A stretch of 64,000 nt of DNA from Azospirillum sp. B21 (GTDB lineage: Bacteria > Pseudomonadota > Alphaproteobacteria > Azospirillales > Azospirillaceae), in the NCBI RefSeq assembly GCF_008364825.1, contig NZ_VTTO01000010.1, positions 62,001-126,000 of the forward strand, in the 5' to 3' direction. The notes below the pieces were generated by a model that was not told the DNA's origin, did no database searches, and saw only the letters and a program-made list of their open reading frames with translations. Shown piece by piece: positions 37,358-46,123 of the stretch (position 1 is its first letter; each line of letters starts with the position of its first letter). The position numbers and the translations under genes are program-made.

Positions 37358-40258
37358 TCAATGCGCCTCCTCCCAATTGTCCCCGATCCCCGCTTCCGCC
37401 ACCAGCGGCACGCCGAGATGCGCGGCGCCCTCCATCACCCCGCGCACGATACGCGCGGCATCCTCAGCCTCCGCTTCCGGCACCTCGAACAGCAGTTCGT
37501 CGTGCACCTGCAGCAGCATCCGCGCGCTGCTCCCCGCCGCGGCCAAGGCTGCGGGCATGCGGTTCATCGCGCGCTTCATGATGTCTGCCGCGGTGCCCTG
37601 GATGGGGGCGTTGATGGCCTGGCGCTCGGCGAAGGCGCGGCGGGCGGCGTTCTTGTCCTGGATGCCGGGCATGTAGCAGCGGCGGCCGAACAGCGTCACC
37701 ACATAGCCGTGCTGGCGGGCGAAGCTCTTGATCGACTCCATCCAGACCTTCAGCTCGTGGAAGCGCTCCAGATAGGTCTTGATGAAGCTGTTGGCCTCAC
37801 CGGGCGCGATGCCCAGCTGGCGGCCCAGGCCGAAGCCGGAGATGCCGTAGATGATGCCGAAGTTGATCGCCTTGGCCTTGCGGCGGATGTCCGGCGTCAT
37901 CTGATCCAGCGGGATGCCGAACACCTGGGCGGCGGTGGCTGCGTGAATGTCCAGGCCGTCGCGGAAGGCGTCCTTCAGCGCCTGGATGTTCGCCATCTCC
38001 GCCACCAGACGCAGCTCGATCTGCGAATAGTCGACGCTCAGCAGCTTGTGGCCGGGTGACGCCACGAAGGCGCGGCGGATCTTCTTGCCCTCCTCCGTCC
38101 GCACCGGGATGTTCTGCAGGTTGGGGTCGGTGGAGGACAGGCGGCCGGTGTTGGTCGCCGCCAGCGCGAAGGCGGTGTGGACCCGGCCGGTGACGGGGGA
38201 GATCTTCTCCTGCAGCGCGTCGGTGTAGGTGCTCTTCAGCTTGGCGAGCTGGCGCCAGTCCAGGACGCGCTGGGCGATGGTGTGGCCCTGCTCCGACAAC
38301 TCCTCCAGCACGCTGCTATCGGTGGAATAGGCGCCGGTTTTGCCCTTCTTGCCGGTGCCGAGCTTCAGCGTGTCGAACAGGATTTCGCCCAGCTGCTTGG
38401 GCGAGCCGATGTTGAAGCTCTGGCCGGCCAGGGCGTGGACGTCCTTCTCGATCTCGGCGAGGCGGACGGACAGGCTCTGCGACAGGTCGGACAGCGCCTT
38501 CTTGTCGATGCGCACGCCGGCCCGCTCCATATCCGCCACCACCGGGACCAGCGGGCGGTCCAGCGTCTCGTAGACGGTGACCATGCGGTCGTCGACCAGC
38601 CGCGGCTTCAGCAGCGTCCACAGGCGCAGCGTGATGTCGGCGTCCTCGGCGGCATAGGCCAGCGCCTTGTCCAGCGGCACGCGGTCGAAGGTGATCTGGT
38701 TCTTGCCGGTGCCGCAGACCTCCTTGAAGGGGATCGGCGTGTAGGCGAGGTGCATCTCCGCCAACTCGTCCATGCCGTGGCCGTGGGCGCCGCCGTCCAG
38801 CACGTAGGAGATCAGCATGCTGTCGTCCACCGGCGACACCGCGATGCCGTTGCGGGCGAACAGCTGGTGGTCGAACTTGAAGTTGTGGCCGATCTTCAGG
38901 ACAGACGGGTCCTCCAGCACGTCCTTCAGGATCGCCATCGCCTCAGCCGTCGGGATCTGCACCGGGGGCGGCGGGGCGTCGAAGTCCAGCTGGCCGGCGG
39001 CGGCGGCGGACGCGCCATGGGCCAGCGGGATGTAACAGGCGATGCCGGGCTCGGTCGACAGCGACACGCCGACCAGCGTGGCGGTGGCCGGGGTCAGGCT
39101 GTCGGTCTCGGTATCCACCGCCAGCACGCCGGTCTCCCGCGCGCGCTCGACCCAGCGGCGCAGCGTGTCGGCATCCTGAACCAGTTCGTAGCGCACCTCC
39201 GGCACATGCAGCACCGTCTTGCGGGCCGGTCGGCCTTCTTCTGCCGGGCTTTCGGTGGGCGCGGGGGACCTCGCGGCGGGCGTGGCTACGGAACCGGGGG
39301 ACGGGAGCCCACCGCCGGCGCCATCGGCGATGCGGCCGTCCTTCTGCATCTCCATCTCGACGCGCGAGACGATCGTGCGGAAGCCCTGGGCTTTCAGGAA
39401 GTCGATCAGGCGCTGGTGATCGGGCTCGCGCACGCGCAGCTCGTCGAGCGGCTTGGGCGGCGGCACGTTCTCGTCCAGCAGGACCAGACGGCGGGAGATG
39501 CGGGCCTGATCGGCGAACTCGATCAGCTTCTGGCGGCGGGCCGGCTGCTTGATCTTCTCCGCATTGGCCAGCAGGGCTTCCAAGTCGCCATATTCGGTGA
39601 TCAGCTGGGCGGCGGTCTTGACGCCGATGCCCGGCACGCCGGGGACATTGTCGACGCTGTCGCCGGCCAGCGCCTGGACGTCCACCACCTTTTCCGGCGG
39701 GACGCCGAACTTCTCGAACACCTCGTCGGGGCCGATGGTCTTGTTCTTCATCGGGTCGAACATGCCGACACCGGGGCGGACCAACTGCATCAGATCCTTG
39801 TCGGACGACACGATGGTCACCTTACGCCCGGCCTCCTGCGCCAGACGGGCATAGGTGGCGATCAGGTCGTCGGCCTCATAGCCCTCCAGCTCCAGGCAGG
39901 GCAGGCAGAAGGCCTCCGTCGCCTCGCGGATCAGGGCGAACTGGGGCTTCAGCTCCTCCGGCGGTTCCGGGCGGTGGGCCTTGTAGTCGGGATAGAACTC
40001 GTTGCGGAAATTCAGGCGCTTGCTGTCGAAGACGACCGCCACCGCTTCCGCCCTGGCGTCGGCCAGCAGCTTCAGCAGCATGTTGGAGAAGCCGAGCACC
40101 GCGTTGACGGGCGTGCCGTCCGGCCGCGTCAGCATCGGCAGCGCATGGAAGGCACGGAAGATGAAGCCGGAGCCGTCGACCAGATACAGGCCGCTGCCGT
40201 CGCCGTTGGAGGCGGTGCCGGAGGCGTCGTTCTGGGAGGCAGCGGTGGCGTCGGTCAT
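37358..40258 (-). CDS. polA: DNA polymerase I
   Basis: 966 residues, repair and Okazaki-fragment polymerase with all three domains. The 5' nuclease starts at LYLVDGSGFIFRAFHA (residue 24) and includes ELEGYEADDLIATYA and the helix-hairpin-helix GVPGIGVKTAAQLI. The 3'-5' proofreading exonuclease is intact with AVDTETDSLT (about residue 374) and LIGHNFKFD-like and YAAEDADIT segments. The polymerase has motif A DYSQIELR (about 743), motif B RRKAKAINFGIIYG and motif C QVHDELLFEV. A Pro/Ala-rich linker near residues 320-345 separates nuclease from exonuclease. ATG 40258 is chosen because the conserved start follows closely and GAGAGA lies upstream; longer starts add unconserved residues. Confidence 0.97.
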   Translation of the reverse strand: MTDATAASQNDASGTASNGDGSGLYLVDGSGFIFRAFHALPMLTRPDGTPVNAVLGFSNMLLKLLADARAEAVAVVFDSKRLNFRNEFYPDYKAHRPEPPEELKPQFALIREATEAFCLPCLELEGYEADDLIATYARLAQEAGRKVTIVSSDKDLMQLVRPGVGMFDPMKNKTIGPDEVFEKFGVPPEKVVDVQALAGDSVDNVPGVPGIGVKTAAQLITEYGDLEALLANAEKIKQPARRQKLIEFADQARISRRLVLLDENVPPPKPLDELRVREPDHQRLIDFLKAQGFRTIVSRVEMEMQKDGRIADGAGGGLPSPGSVATPAARSPAPTESPAEEGRPARKTVLHVPEVRYELVQDADTLRRWVERARETGVLAVDTETDSLTPATATLVGVSLSTEPGIACYIPLAHGASAAAAGQLDFDAPPPPVQIPTAEAMAILKDVLEDPSVLKIGHNFKFDHQLFARNGIAVSPVDDSMLISYVLDGGAHGHGMDELAEMHLAYTPIPFKEVCGTGKNQITFDRVPLDKALAYAAEDADITLRLWTLLKPRLVDDRMVTVYETLDRPLVPVVADMERAGVRIDKKALSDLSQSLSVRLAEIEKDVHALAGQSFNIGSPKQLGEILFDTLKLGTGKKGKTGAYSTDSSVLEELSEQGHTIAQRVLDWRQLAKLKSTYTDALQEKISPVTGRVHTAFALAATNTGRLSSTDPNLQNIPVRTEEGKKIRRAFVASPGHKLLSVDYSQIELRLVAEMANIQALKDAFRDGLDIHAATAAQVFGIPLDQMTPDIRRKAKAINFGIIYGISGFGLGRQLGIAPGEANSFIKTYLERFHELKVWMESIKSFARQHGYVVTLFGRRCYMPGIQDKNAARRAFAERQAINAPIQGTAADIMKRAMNRMPAALAAAGSSARMLLQVHDELLFEVPEAEAEDAARIVRGVMEGAAHLGVPLVAEAGIGDNWEEAH

Positions 40259-40348
40259 GATGGTCTCTCGTCCCTTCCTTGCGGGCGCTACCATCGCCGA
40301 AGGAGGCCTGGGAGTCGAGTGCCGAGACCGGGTATCAGTGGCTGCGCG

Positions 40349-41101
40349 TCAGGGCGTGCTGTCCTCGACCACGCTGCTGACGACCGGGCCGACGAAGGCA
40401 TAGCCGACGCCGTGCACCGCCTGAACCGGCAGGGCGCAGCCGCTGCGCTCCTCCACCTTGATGCGCAGGCGGCGGACCAGCGAATCGATGGAGCGGCTGT
40501 AGGGGTCCCAGTCGCGCCCCGTGAGCGCCACGGAGATGTCCTGCCGGGTCACCGGCTCGCCGGGGGCGGTGACCAGCAGGGAGAGGAACTTGTACTCGGT
40601 CGCGGTCAGCGGCACGGCGGCACCGGTCGGCGGCTGGATGCGCCATTCGATGTCGTCGAACACCCAGGCCCTGCGCGCGTCGGCCGCGGCCGCCGGTGCG
40701 GCGGACGGCGGCTCCGGTGCTGGCAGCGGGGCGGCTCCCTTCTGCATCCGGCGCATCAGCGCCTTGACCTGCGCCTCGACCTCGCGGAAGTCGACCGGCT
40801 TGACCAGATAGACGTCGGCGCCCAGTTCCAGCCCGATGACCCGGTCGATCAGGCTGGACCGCGCCGTCAGCATGATGATGGCGGCATGGGACGAGGTGCG
40901 GATGCGCCGCGCGACCGAGAATCCATCCTCATCGGGCAGGTTGACGTCGAGTACGATGACATCGGCCGGACCGCTTTCCAGCAGCCGGTCCAGCTCCGCA
41001 CCACGCGACGCCCCCCGCACCTCGAACCCGCAGCGGTCGAGATATTCGACGAGATCGTCACGAAGGTCGGCTTCGTCTTCGACCACAATGATCCGGGCCA
41101 C
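40349..41101 (-). CDS. OmpR/PhoB-family response regulator
   Basis: Two-domain DNA-binding response regulator. The receiver starts IIVVEDEADLRDDL. It has the acidic pair ED, the phospho-acceptor Asp in DVIVLDVNLPDEDG, Thr in MLTARSS and Lys in LVKPVD. A Pro/Ala-rich linker leads to a winged helix containing LTATEYKFLSLL, RSIDSLVRRLRIKVEE and GVGYAFVG. The GTG at 41101 (giving an MARIIVVEDE start) is preferred over an in-frame GTG at 41122, which would add MNGGIGV. No histidine kinase gene is adjacent, so it is an orphan. The nearest kinase gene in the window is the soluble one at 45203-46123. A promoter with a GGGTT/AACCC inverted repeat lies just upstream, suggesting autoregulation. Confidence 0.9.
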   Translation of the reverse strand: MARIIVVEDEADLRDDLVEYLDRCGFEVRGASRGAELDRLLESGPADVIVLDVNLPDEDGFSVARRIRTSSHAAIIMLTARSSLIDRVIGLELGADVYLVKPVDFREVEAQVKALMRRMQKGAAPLPAPEPPSAAPAAAADARRAWVFDDIEWRIQPPTGAAVPLTATEYKFLSLLVTAPGEPVTRQDISVALTGRDWDPYSRSIDSLVRRLRIKVEERSGCALPVQAVHGVGYAFVGPVVSSVVEDSTP

Positions 41102-41136
41102 GACGCCTATGCCCCCATTCACATTCGTATGAGGTT

Positions 41137-41168
41137 ATATTAAACACCCAATCGGGTTACGCAAACCC
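41137..41168 (-). promoter_or_regulatory. Promoter and inverted repeat upstream of the response regulator
   Basis: On the minus strand TTGCGT (41159-41164), 16 bases, TAATAT (41137-41142). The -35 box sits inside the inverted repeat GGGTT-N5-AACCC (41154-41168). GATTGGGT occurs twice, 19 bases apart, in this region, as expected for tandem binding by an OmpR-type dimer. Confidence 0.45.
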
Positions 41169-41219
41169 AATCAGTTCGACCGGACCAAACCGGCATCGCG
41201 CAAGATCGGTTCCACAGCC

Positions 41220-42038
41220 TTACCTAAGGGATAGGTATTGGTCGCCCACGGTAGCGGAGTAGCGCGCGACCGCGGCCTTGTCGATGGCGTCGATCCGGCC
41301 CCTCCCCTTCAGCTCCGCAAGGCAGCGGTCGAAGTCGCCGCGCAGCGACTCGTCGCGGAATACCATGCTGTAGGGTGTCGGCGGAAAGATGGCGGTGAAC
41401 TGCACCGGCTGGGCCGGGTCGAAGGGCAGACCGCCGCCGGCCTTCGCCTTGTCCTGAAGCTGGCGGTTGTATTCGGCGAAGATCAGCCCGTCGGCAAGAA
41501 CCGCGTCGACCCGGCCGGCGAACAGCAGGTTGGAATGCACCATCTGGTCGGCGCGCTCGCGGAAATCACCGAAGCTCGGGATCGCATCCCGCAGTCCGGG
41601 CAGGACATCGGGCGCGCCGGAAAAGGTGATCACCCGCTTGCCCGCCAGATCGGCCAGCGACTTCACGGTCAGGCCGCTGCTCTTCAGAACCGACGCGCCG
41701 TTCTGGTACAGGATGTAGGGGGCGGAGCGCGCGCCCGGCATCTCCATGCCGGCCGGCACGGTGGTGACGGCGTCGACCTGGGCGCCGTCGCGGAAGTCGT
41801 TCCAATGGCGGCCGAAGGGCACAACCTTGAACCGCGCCTCATGCCCGCAGGCCGCCAGCGTCTCGGTGATGATGGAGGCCTCCCGCCCGGTGCCGTCGGC
41901 GGTCATCATCGGCGGCAGTTCCGGCGTCAGCACCGTCACCGGACGGGCCGTGGCGGGTGACGCCGCCATATGAAGGGCTGCGGCGAGCGTGGCGGAAAAG
42001 ACCCCTGCGGCACCGAATGCACGAACACCGAACGCCAT
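41220..42038 (-). CDS. Periplasmic amino-acid-type solute-binding protein (PBPb family), orphan
   Basis: 272 residues with a signal peptide (hydrophobic core AAGVFSATLAAALHMA, cleavage near ATA-RP). The two-lobed family 3 binding fold is suggested by VTVLTPELPPMM at the start, the DAVTTVPAG and LADLAGKRVITFSG segments, and GRVDAVLADG before the hinge return. It binds a small ligand, perhaps an amino acid or carboxylate. ATG 42038 has GGAGGGCGAAGG directly upstream. No permease or ATPase gene is nearby, so it may serve a distant transporter or act as a sensory input. It is divergent from the Sia operon. Confidence 0.75.
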   Translation of the reverse strand: MAFGVRAFGAAGVFSATLAAALHMAASPATARPVTVLTPELPPMMTADGTGREASIITETLAACGHEARFKVVPFGRHWNDFRDGAQVDAVTTVPAGMEMPGARSAPYILYQNGASVLKSSGLTVKSLADLAGKRVITFSGAPDVLPGLRDAIPSFGDFRERADQMVHSNLLFAGRVDAVLADGLIFAEYNRQLQDKAKAGGGLPFDPAQPVQFTAIFPPTPYSMVFRDESLRGDFDRCLAELKGRGRIDAIDKAAVARYSATVGDQYLSLR

Positions 42039-42509
42039 CCTTCGCCCTCCACCATTGCGGTACAGGCCGCGACCGTCCTACCGGGAAGCGGCGGGCGGGA
42101 AGGTAGCATGGGCAACTGTGCGGCCGTCCACCGAAAATCCCATTCCCGGCAACGGCTTCGCCCCGCCCAAGCCACTATTCGGCCGGCGTCCGTTACAGTT
42201 CGTTGCAATTGGACGACATTGGTCGCCCCTGGTCGCCGGTTGTTCCCATTCTCCTGGGCTTTCTGACAGTGAAGAAAGCCATTGCCGAATGTTATTTCAC
42301 GACTGGTTAAAACGATCGTGCTATGGATAGGCTCATCCGCCACACGCATCATGCCCGCCGGCCCTTTCGATGACTGTCGGCGCATCGCACGCAGGGGTGG
42401 ATTTACTGATGGGCGTTGGATTACCGCACTCCCGGTCGAACGGACCGGGGCTGCCATGAAGACCGTCATGAACGAACGCGCCCCGGTCGGCCGGGTCAGG
42501 AGGATGTGG
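42039..42509. other. Divergent intergenic region before the Sia operon
   Basis: 470 bases. The phosphatase frame stays open back to 42282, but the strong AGGAGG at 42498-42503 marks the start at 42510, so most of this stretch is leader. A lower-GC segment around 42260-42330 probably contains the operon promoter; I could not fix -35/-10 boxes with confidence. Confidence 0.4.
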
Positions 42510-44204
42510 ATGAGCGTCACGGGATGGGACGACACCGAATCCTATACGCTTCGCGGCTCCGGCCCGCGCGGCACGGATGAGGACGCCGTCCGCGCCGGCG
42601 GATCGTCGCTGCTGACCCGCGTCATCCTGATGATCGTCGGCTGCACCCTGCTGGTCGGAATGGTCGCGATGGGCGTTTCGTCCGTCCTGGTCGGCCGCCA
42701 GCAGCGCGAGGCGGTGACCCACCGCGCCATGCTGGTCGGCACGCTCCAGGCCTCGGCCATGGGCCAGGCGGTGTGGGAGTTCGACACCCGCGCGGTGGAA
42801 GGGATGATCCGCGGCCTGATGGCCGAGGATGCCGCGGTGCGCAGCGTCAAGGTGTGGGCGGCATCGGGCGGCCGCGGCGGCCATGGCGAGCCGCTGGTGG
42901 CGCTGGAACGTCCCGCCGGGCGGGCCGAGCTGACGACAGTCGAACGGCAGATCGCAATCTCCGGCAGCGGCGGCGAGCGCACCATGGTCGGCCTGCTGCG
43001 CCTGACCTATTCGCTGGAAGAGGCGGAAAGCGCCACCATGACCGCGCTGGCCCCGATGGCCGGGCTGGTCTTCTTCTCGCTGCTCGCCGTCATCGGCATG
43101 ATCAGCATCCTGCTGAACCGGCTGGTCCTGGCGCCGCTCGCCCGGCTGACCCGTTCGGCCGGCGCCATCGCGGCCGGCGACTACCGGGTGCGGCTGCGCA
43201 ACCGCCGCGCCGACGAGATCGGGCAGCTGACCGTCGCCTTCAACCACATGGCGGAAACCGTCCACGACTACACCGAACGGCTGGAGCATCGCGTCGCCGA
43301 ACGGACGGAGGAGCTGCGGCAGTCCAACGAACAGCTGGCGGTGGTGAACCGTCAGGTCATGGACAGCATCCAGTATGCCAGCCTGCTGCAATCCGCCATC
43401 CTGCCGGACGAGCGCGAGATGGCAAAGCGGCTGGACGGTGTCTGCGTGCTGTGGCGCCCCCGCGACGTGGTGGGCGGCGATTTCCACATCTTCCGCGAAC
43501 TGGAGGACGGCCGCTTCCTGATCGGTGTCGCCGACTGCTCCGGCCACGGCGTGCCGGGCGCCTTCATGACGATGACGGTGTCGGCCATCCTCGACCATGT
43601 GCTGTCCGACACGCCCGACAGCGATCCCGCGGCGATCCTGGGCCGGCTGAACCGCATGGTGCGCTCGGCGCTGGCCCGCGGGCGGGACAACCCGCGCTTC
43701 GACAACGGGCTGGACATCGGGCTTTGCCTGGTGCGGCCGGACCGCGGCGACCTGCTGTTCGCCGGCGGCCGGATCGGACTGCACATCGTCGATACCCAAG
43801 GGGTTGATGACCAGGGCCGCGGTACCGCATCGGTCAGCGAGGTGAAGGGCGACGCCCAAAGCCTGGGCTACCGCAGGTCGGACATCGGCCACCGCTTCAC
43901 CACCCACCGGGTGGAACTGGTGCCGGGCCGCAGCTTCTACCTGACCACCGACGGTTTCCTCGACCAGGCCGGCGGCGCCCGCGGTTTCGGGTTCGGCAAC
44001 CGGCGCTTCACCGCCATGCTGCTGGAACACGACGGCATTCCCATGGCCGACCGCAAGGCCGCCTTCGCGCAGGCTCTGGCCGACCACCAGGCCGACCGCG
44101 CCCAGCGCGACGACATCACACTGATCGGCTTCTCGCTGTCGCCGGCATCGGCCGCAGCGGTTTCCGGGGCCGCAGGCCCCTCCTCCCAGTTCATCCACCC
44201 GTAA
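42510..44204 (+). CDS. siaA: SiaA-like membrane sensor with HAMP and PP2C/SpoIIE phosphatase
   Basis: 564 residues. Transmembrane helix 1 (about 35-62), a periplasmic sensor of about 115 residues, transmembrane helix 2 (about 177-205), HAMP (LAPLARLTRSAGAIAAGDYRVRL), a coiled coil, then a PP2C-type phosphatase from about residue 310. Metal-ligand segments are VVGGDFH, VADCSGHGVPGAFMT and QRDDITLIGF. In Pseudomonas aeruginosa SiaA dephosphorylates SiaC and so switches on the cyclase SiaD. The siaB and siaC genes follow directly, which makes the same role likely here. ATG 42510 has AGGAGG seven bases upstream; ATG 42504 is too close to it. The stimulus is unknown. Confidence 0.88.
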   Translation: MSVTGWDDTESYTLRGSGPRGTDEDAVRAGGSSLLTRVILMIVGCTLLVGMVAMGVSSVLVGRQQREAVTHRAMLVGTLQASAMGQAVWEFDTRAVEGMIRGLMAEDAAVRSVKVWAASGGRGGHGEPLVALERPAGRAELTTVERQIAISGSGGERTMVGLLRLTYSLEEAESATMTALAPMAGLVFFSLLAVIGMISILLNRLVLAPLARLTRSAGAIAAGDYRVRLRNRRADEIGQLTVAFNHMAETVHDYTERLEHRVAERTEELRQSNEQLAVVNRQVMDSIQYASLLQSAILPDEREMAKRLDGVCVLWRPRDVVGGDFHIFRELEDGRFLIGVADCSGHGVPGAFMTMTVSAILDHVLSDTPDSDPAAILGRLNRMVRSALARGRDNPRFDNGLDIGLCLVRPDRGDLLFAGGRIGLHIVDTQGVDDQGRGTASVSEVKGDAQSLGYRRSDIGHRFTTHRVELVPGRSFYLTTDGFLDQAGGARGFGFGNRRFTAMLLEHDGIPMADRKAAFAQALADHQADRAQRDDITLIGFSLSPASAAAVSGAAGPSSQFIHP

Positions 44205-44223
44205 GGCAGGTCGTCAAGGTACG

Positions 44224-44769
44224 ATGAAAGGCAACGAACTCTTCAACCTGCAGGAGCTGCTGTCGCGGCAGAAGCTGCTGATCTGCTTCAGCGGCCCCTT
44301 CAGCCACAGCGTCATCGAAGAGCTGGGCAAGGCGGTCCGCAATCACCTGGAAAATGAGCAGATCGAGAAGTCGGCGATCATGGACGTCTTCTCCGTCTAT
44401 GTGGAGCAGGCGCAGAACGTCCGCAACTACACCGCATCCCGCGAAGCGCTGGGCCGACCGATCCCCGCCAACAGCGGTATTGTCGTGATCGGCAAGGAGG
44501 ACGAACATTACGTCGTCAGCTCCGGCAATCTGGTCGAGGCGGACGACGTTCCCGGCCTGTCGGCGATGCTGGAGAAGCTGCGCGGCCTGGACAAGGCGGG
44601 GCTGAAGGCCGCCTACAAGGAACAGTCGCGCAAACCGCGCGAAGCGGGCGCCAGCGGCGCCGGCCTGGGCCTGATCGACATGGCGCGCAAGGCCACCCGG
44701 CCGCTGGAGTATTCGCTGCGCGCGGTCGACGAGCGCTATTTCTTCTTCAGCCTTGAAGTCCAGCTATAA
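44224..44769 (+). CDS. siaB: SiaB-like protein kinase for SiaC
   Basis: 181 residues, soluble. SiaB family proteins are small GHKL-related kinases that phosphorylate SiaC on a threonine, opposing SiaA. Recognisable features are the start NELFNLQELLSRQKLLICFSG, the helix around SHSVIEELGKAVRNHLE, MDVFSVYVEQAQNVRNYT with the conserved E-Q-N core expected for nucleotide/Mg binding, and GAGLGLIDMARK, a G2-box-like glycine loop. This order and length fit SiaB. The gene lies 19 bases after siaA and 20 before siaC, so the three are one operon. Confidence 0.87.
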   Translation: MKGNELFNLQELLSRQKLLICFSGPFSHSVIEELGKAVRNHLENEQIEKSAIMDVFSVYVEQAQNVRNYTASREALGRPIPANSGIVVIGKEDEHYVVSSGNLVEADDVPGLSAMLEKLRGLDKAGLKAAYKEQSRKPREAGASGAGLGLIDMARKATRPLEYSLRAVDERYFFFSLEVQL

Positions 44770-44789
44770 GAAATCACGGAACACGCATA

Positions 44790-45164
44790 ATGGACAGTTT
44801 GCGGATCGAGGCAACCTCCTGCTCGCCCCTGATCGATTTCGATCCGGCGGCCGGCCTGCTACGCATCGAGGGGGAGTCCTACCCGGAGAACTCCTTCGAT
44901 TTCTATGCGCCGGTGTTCAGCTGGCTGGAGGAGTATTTGAAGGAACCGGCGCCGGCGGTGGTGCTGGACATCGGACTGAGCTATCTGAACACCAGCAGCA
45001 TCAAATGCATGATCGACGTGCTGGAGATGCTGGACCTTGCCCATCAGAAGGGCCAGACCGTATCGGTGCGCTGGCATTACGACAGCGACAACGACCGCGC
45101 TCTCGACATGGCGGAGGAGTTCGCGGAAGACGTCTCCCTGCCCTTCGAGATCCTCGCCCAATGA
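44790..45164 (+). CDS. siaC: SiaC-like phosphorylation switch protein (DUF1987)
   Basis: 124 residues, single SiaC domain. PLIDFDPAAGLLRIEGESYPEN is the family's N-terminal signature, followed by a STAS-like alpha/beta fold. The segment SYLNTSSIK places a threonine at residue 68, the same number as the Thr phosphorylated in P. aeruginosa SiaC. In the known pathway the unphosphorylated protein binds the N-terminal helices of SiaD and activates c-di-GMP synthesis. Two downstream genes here carry SiaD-type N-termini, so this protein may have two client enzymes. Confidence 0.92.
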   Translation: MDSLRIEATSCSPLIDFDPAAGLLRIEGESYPENSFDFYAPVFSWLEEYLKEPAPAVVLDIGLSYLNTSSIKCMIDVLEMLDLAHQKGQTVSVRWHYDSDNDRALDMAEEFAEDVSLPFEILAQ

Positions 45165-45202
45165 TGACGCGTCCAGCAGCCGAAATGAACTGAGCACCCG
45201 AG

Positions 45203-46123
45203 ATGACGATGCGGTCGCAGGAACAGGAGCTTCGTCAATGGATCGAGCGGCTGGCCGAGGATCCGGCCAATGCCGGCAATCCTCTGCTGGCGGAATTCCA
45301 GAAGCTGGCGGAACGGCATGGCAAGCTGTTGCACCAGTTCCGCAAGATCGCCAAGATCAGCGACCGGCTGCAGACCGAGACCAAGGACATGGCGCGCCAG
45401 CAGCGCCAGTTCGTGCTGATGGTCAGCCATGAGTTCCGCACGCCGCTGGCGATCATCGACAGCGCCTCGCAATTGCTGGAACTGGAGCCGAAGCTGCCGG
45501 TCTCGGCCATGCCGCGGGTGGGAAAGATCCGCAACGCGGTACAGCGGATGCTTCACCTGATCGAGCGTTGCCTGACCGATGAACGGCTGGGGACCGCCGC
45601 CGCACGGCCGATGGCCTTCGACCTCGCCGCCATGTTGACGGGGCTGGTCGCGGAAATGGGGGCGTCGGCGGCCGGCCACAGGTTCGAACTGCAGGGCGTC
45701 GGTCGCCCGGTGCCGATTCCCGGCGACCGCGACCTTTTGACCGTTGTGTTTTCCAACCTGCTGGAAAACGCTGTGAAGTACTCGCCGAACGGGGGGACGA
45801 TCCGCCTCGACCTCTCCACCGGCGAGGGGCAGGTGACGGTGCGGGTGGCGGACGAGGGAATCGGCGTCAATGCGGCCGACGCGGCGCGGCTGTTCGACAA
45901 GTATTTCCGGGCGTCCAACGCCGCCGGCACCACCGGCGCCGGGCTGGGTCTCCATCTTGCCCGCTGCATCGTGGACACCCACGGCGGCGGGATCGCGGTG
46001 GCGAGCCAGCCGGGTCAAGGTGCCGCCTTCACCGTCCGCTTGCCGCTCGCCCGCACCGCTCCCGCTCAGCCGGCGTCGGCCGTGGTTGCGACGGAGCCGC
46101 CCGTTGCGGAGCCGGCGTCATGA
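45203..46123 (+). CDS. Soluble histidine kinase with SiaD-type N-terminal domain
   Basis: 306 residues, no transmembrane helix and no PAS domain. Residues 6-65 align without gaps with the N-terminus of the cyclase gene next door (33 of 60 identical by my count, including the run KIAKISDR), the part that in SiaD binds SiaC. The kinase core follows: H-box MVSHEFRTPL with His76, N-box NLLENAVKYSPN, G1 VADEGIGV, F-region LFDKYFR and G2 GAGLGLHLARCIV. It lies 39 bases after siaC and overlaps the cyclase gene by four bases (ATGA). I infer that SiaC regulates this kinase as well as the cyclase. No response regulator gene is adjacent; the nearest is at 40349-41101. Confidence 0.88.
   Translation: MTMRSQEQELRQWIERLAEDPANAGNPLLAEFQKLAERHGKLLHQFRKIAKISDRLQTETKDMARQQRQFVLMVSHEFRTPLAIIDSASQLLELEPKLPVSAMPRVGKIRNAVQRMLHLIERCLTDERLGTAAARPMAFDLAAMLTGLVAEMGASAAGHRFELQGVGRPVPIPGDRDLLTVVFSNLLENAVKYSPNGGTIRLDLSTGEGQVTVRVADEGIGVNAADAARLFDKYFRASNAAGTTGAGLGLHLARCIVDTHGGGIAVASQPGQGAAFTVRLPLARTAPAQPASAVVATEPPVAEPAS

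Noticed and set aside
38177..41143. A 988-codon plus-strand frame opposite polA and the response regulator
   Set aside because: It crosses two unrelated real genes and an intergenic gap. No domain was seen.
42282..42509. Upstream extension of the SiaA-like gene to 42282
   Set aside because: The added 76 residues are Arg-rich without similarity, and a strong AGGAGG marks the start at 42510.
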